DNA from: Candidatus Omnitrophota bacterium | Lineage (GTDB): Bacteria; Omnitrophota; Gorgyraeia; B26-G9 | Length of the DNA stretch: 7,718 bases | Assembly: GCA_018399295.1 (NCBI GenBank) | Contig: JAGYOO010000058.1 | Span: 1 to 7,718, forward strand | Reading direction: 5' to 3' | Shown here: piece by piece, positions 6,601-7,718 of the stretch | Position numbering within the stretch: the first letter of the stretch is position 1 | How the letters are laid out: every line of letters starts with the position of its first letter | The notes under the pieces: generated by a model | What the model was told of the DNA's origin: nothing | Seen by the model: the letters and a program-made list of their open reading frames with translations, nothing else | The model's database searches: none | Made by a program: the position numbers and the translations under genes

Positions 6601-7196
6601 TCATCCATAATCTCAATGCGCGGGAACTGACGGAGATGGCTCGCAATGATATTAACATCAAGGCGGACGTGATGCGCTTCTACCTCGTGCGGCTGGATGA
6701 AAATATCCGCTTTCTTCAGCTGAGCCGGGACGACGTGCAGGCTATTCGAGACCAGCTTATCGATGTTCGGAAAATGGTGGAAGAGAATCCCGGAACCGAG
6801 CTGCTGGATACCACGCAATTTCAGCTGGATAACATGGGAGAGGATACGGCCGAGTGGTCGAAAAACATCTTTCTTGAACGCGGCTGCGTTCTGGGCTGGA
6901 ATTTTTCTCTGATACCCGCGGCCGGTGATGTGAGCTTCTGCTGTCATTTAAGAACGGTGGGCTATCTGGATAAAAACAGTTTTCGGGAGATATGGGAGTC
7001 CGAGGAGTACGCGTGTTATCGCCGGCAGGCCAAGTTCATGAAACAGAACATGAATGTCGAATTTCTGAATGGAACACGGCTTTACGATGAATACTGCGAG
7101 CATTGCGATACCCATCAGGTGATCCGCGACGTGTGGGAGCAGCTGCGGCAGTATAAACTGGAAGAGTTTATAACCGTTAATGAGACGCAGAAATAA
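3618..7196 (+). CDS. Large three-module radical SAM/SPASM fusion protein (1192 aa)
   Basis: The N-terminus (residues 1-20) is short and arginine-rich, without a signal peptide or membrane segment, so the protein is probably cytoplasmic. Residues 24-668 contain three tandem modules of about 200 residues, each with WYDS (58-61, 280-283, 502-505), a W(Q/E)L strand, an AG(I/L/V) stretch, Y..W, FPE and a second W. Residues about 690-835 form an unrecognised, apparently helix-rich region. The radical SAM core follows, with C844, C848 and C851 (CNANCVHC), GDGEP at 893-897 and FTNG at 920-923. A SPASM domain comes last, with C1090, GX4C at C1108, the adjacent C1109, and C1160 and C1163 (CEHC). Typical SPASM enzymes have 350-450 residues, so the N-terminal half is an added partner. 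The core differs clearly from the four upstream paralogs: it lacks CRMC, LWP and the FVK box. Its start overlaps the upstream stop (ATGA) and its end overlaps the SGNH gene by 17 bases. I infer that the modules hold or recognise the substrate, perhaps a glycan. The reaction is unknown. Confidence 0.92.
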   Translation: MRGIKRLRRIFSRFSRPIFRSKDLALVLERGKVRALMNKRVFTAGLGWHSAIMANGKWYDSGMATIERQRDGDKIYLNLSWPGLPVRQCWQLQENQGAVRWIVYTDVCEPIKLERMTAGIMMDSEYDSWIAGLEEGRFPEPESSWLNIFIPEGTLPIIGALPVQGRPGIIIENASAALPLLQTAPAQEGARCLRFELSPESPIIPVGRYRHFDFKVRIVQPDLFEEVKAKVQNDQNELRCLTKGHLRIAVGHSAVSIFWQERLLSEGSGLFSAVRVGRQWYDSSSCRWHLSRLNQWSICLELDWHPLPLRQYWQLDLLNDFTLSWKVISRPDPGLHIEEQTAGLVLNEDYRQWFGGYEKNDFPETGEVWQELYRSDLKTIGVPAQADWPGVMFTQAGKGGGELVIQVPKKDLSGRYLQTARRESAGSFVIPDFEQLIRFSPDSHLIKEHLNAESERVVLERGIEKGSTRLIAENGRLRLFRFDCEITRDIGIHTAFLCSDRWYDSSQAEWIVKKTETDRLLVEIRFWSFPMIQFWELGLDQEDKLSWMVRAELKEAAEIEEEKAGVVVSGDYRRWFNSFEQGLFPEQFTYWHDVIRNRDGEVFGTYPEKEFPAVMFQVDSEHLSLIQNTDSIVSGRVLQAQKKYPKEIQRRFAGGYDYFQGTFRLARAEEVDAYVRKSRPLETEAEACFIYGDTAQLHDRIAGAVEFETKMKHLRERSDADGRPLRLKIGVSRYNFFCLERIAQFLLLQTGRQADLRSISLNLFPLTRLQRNFLEYLDELKAALRGYEDLEFFLCDEDLFRILTTVYVQASPGNERQLLRMLGVVCEHAFIGPQIVVIDPFHRCNANCVHCWVHTPKIKHSLEFLDRKITLEQFRKIADDLSDLLADKIIFQGDGEPLLNPDFFSMVEYARRKGLEVSFFTNGILLNEENVRRAVELGVNEIFCSLPAGTAEVFGKVNTRQKPEVFGSILKNLETLTRLKKTKQVKTPRLIVTHVIHNLNARELTEMARNDINIKADVMRFYLVRLDENIRFLQLSRDDVQAIRDQLIDVRKMVEENPGTELLDTTQFQLDNMGEDTAEWSKNIFLERGCVLGWNFSLIPAAGDVSFCCHLRTVGYLDKNSFREIWESEEYACYRRQAKFMKQNMNVEFLNGTRLYDEYCEHCDTHQVIRDVWEQLRQYKLEEFITVNETQK
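3687..4280 (+). repeat. WYDS protein module, copy 1 of 3
   Basis: This encodes residues 24-221 of the large fusion protein. Landmarks are WYDS 58-61, CWQL 89-92, TAGI 117-120, Y126..W129, FPE 138-140, W145, and a closing strand FDFKVRI at 212-218. Alternating hydrophobic and polar residues suggest a beta-sandwich. I do not recognise the family. The repeat is at the protein level and I saw no long exact DNA repeat. Confidence 0.8.
4353..4943 (+). repeat. WYDS protein module, copy 2 of 3
   Basis: This encodes residues 246-442. WYDS 280-283 lies exactly 222 residues after that of copy 1. YWQL 312-315, TAGL 341-344, Y350..W353, FPE 362-364 and W369 follow in the same order and nearly the same spacing. 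The closing strand is LIRFS at 436-440. Confidence 0.8.
5019..5621 (+). repeat. WYDS protein module, copy 3 of 3
   Basis: This encodes residues 468-668. WYDS 502-505 lies again 222 residues after the previous copy. FWEL 534-537, KAGV 563-566, Y572..W575, FPE 584-586 and W591 follow. The closing strand GTFRLAR at 661-667 leads into the linker before the radical SAM core. Confidence 0.8.
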
Positions 7197-7718
7197 AAAT
7201 TTTTTATTCCTGATCTGTGGGATTTTTCTGGCAATGCTCTGCGGTGAACTAATGGTCAGACAGTTTGTGCGCATACCGCTGCATCCGGCATATCAGAGAT
7301 TTTCCTGTAAGGGATATCAGAAGATACCGGAACTTTCACGGGACCGGGAGCTGTTCTGGAAACCGAATCTTGCGATTGAGGATGTGCCTTCGAAAGAACG
7401 CGGCTCTTTTCGGGTTCTTTGTCTGGGCGACTCCGTGACTCAGGGGTACAATCTGGAAAGTACGCAGACGTATCCGTATTTGCTGGCCAAGAGGCTGAGA
7501 GAAGAGGTCAGTTTAAAAGTGGAAGTTCTGAATGCCGGTTGTGGCGGATATACTTCTTTTCAGGGGAAAAAATATTTGAAGCAACTCGCGGGATGCGAGC
7601 CTGATCTGGTCATCTGCTGGTTCGGAGTGAATGACACAAGCGACGCGTTTATTTACGGGGATAGTGAGCAGAGAGATCCGGAAGATCGGGGCTGGAGAGC
7701 CGCCTGTTTCTATTTTTT
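7180..7718 (+). CDS. Membrane-anchored SGNH/GDSL hydrolase or O-acyltransferase, 3'-truncated by window edge
   Basis: The frame is open from ATG 7180 to the last base, giving 179 residues and no stop. The N-terminus is MRRRNKN followed by a hydrophobic stretch at about 8-22, a signal anchor or uncleaved signal peptide that places the domain outside the cytoplasmic membrane. SGNH block I is GDSVTQG (83-89) with nucleophile S85. Block II is NAGCGGYTS (118-126) with the oxyanion glycine at about 122-123. Block III is GVND (149-152) with N151. The block V DxxH would lie beyond the window. Family members are esterases or O-acetyltransferases, and forms with an N-terminal anchor and GYTS-like block II are common in surface-polysaccharide loci. 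The start overlaps the upstream gene by 17 bases, so translation is probably coupled; no good Shine-Dalgarno is visible (GAAGAG at 7161 is 13 bases away). No alternative ATG before residue 19 keeps the basic residues and the full anchor. Confidence 0.88.
   Translation, partial: MRRRNKNFLFLICGIFLAMLCGELMVRQFVRIPLHPAYQRFSCKGYQKIPELSRDRELFWKPNLAIEDVPSKERGSFRVLCLGDSVTQGYNLESTQTYPYLLAKRLREEVSLKVEVLNAGCGGYTSFQGKKYLKQLAGCEPDLVICWFGVNDTSDAFIYGDSEQRDPEDRGWRAACFYF

Noticed and set aside
7192..7208. AT-rich palindrome AATAAAAATTTTTTATT right after the stop of the fusion gene, resembling a terminator.
   Set aside because: It has no GC stem and no loop, and it lies inside the start of the SGNH coding region, where it encodes the signal-anchor residues.
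7419..7604. A plus-strand 61-codon frame near the right end.
   Set aside because: It is out of frame with the SGNH gene, whose motifs GDSVTQG, NAGCGGYTS and GVND all fall in the frame starting at 7180.

Overview
This window is a dense, one-directional block of bacterial coding sequence. All six genes lie on the plus strand and abut or overlap, no gap exceeds 12 bases, and the layout reads as one operon cut by both window edges. I see no promoter, terminator, RNA gene, insertion sequence, CRISPR array or attachment site. The base composition is near balanced, the Shine-Dalgarno sites are purine-rich (AGAGGTGG, GAGGAGG), and the set contains many radical SAM genes with a membrane-anchored SGNH hydrolase. 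This fits an anaerobic, probably Gram-negative bacterium. An uncultured candidate phylum such as Omnitrophota is a guess from gene style, not something the sequence proves.

Layout: positions 1-3621 hold four tandem paralogous radical SAM/SPASM enzymes of about 336-340 residues; the first has lost its 5' end at the window edge. They share a family fingerprint: CX3CRMCxxW, HD(Y/F)LRGxPG, LWP, a YxxxP..(F/Y)VK box, and a compact five-cysteine SPASM-like C-terminus. Residue similarities indicate two subtypes in the order A-B-A-B, as if a two-gene unit had been duplicated. Positions 3618-7196 encode a 1192-residue protein with three tandem copies of an unrecognised aromatic-rich module spaced exactly 222 residues apart (WYDS signature), a helical linker region, and a C-terminal radical SAM plus SPASM domain. 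Positions 7180-7718 hold the 5' part of a gene for an N-terminally membrane-anchored SGNH/GDSL hydrolase or O-acyltransferase, which runs off the right edge.

How they may work together (inference): SGNH proteins of this form are common in surface-polysaccharide loci, and SPASM-type radical SAM enzymes modify peptides or oxidise or epimerise sugar-like substrates. The repeat modules look like beta-rich, possibly carbohydrate-binding domains. A reasonable hypothesis is a pathway in which several radical SAM enzymes modify a glycan or glycoconjugate precursor in the cytoplasm, with the SGNH enzyme acting at the cell envelope. No RiPP precursor peptide, glycosyltransferase or transporter is visible here, so the substrate is unknown.
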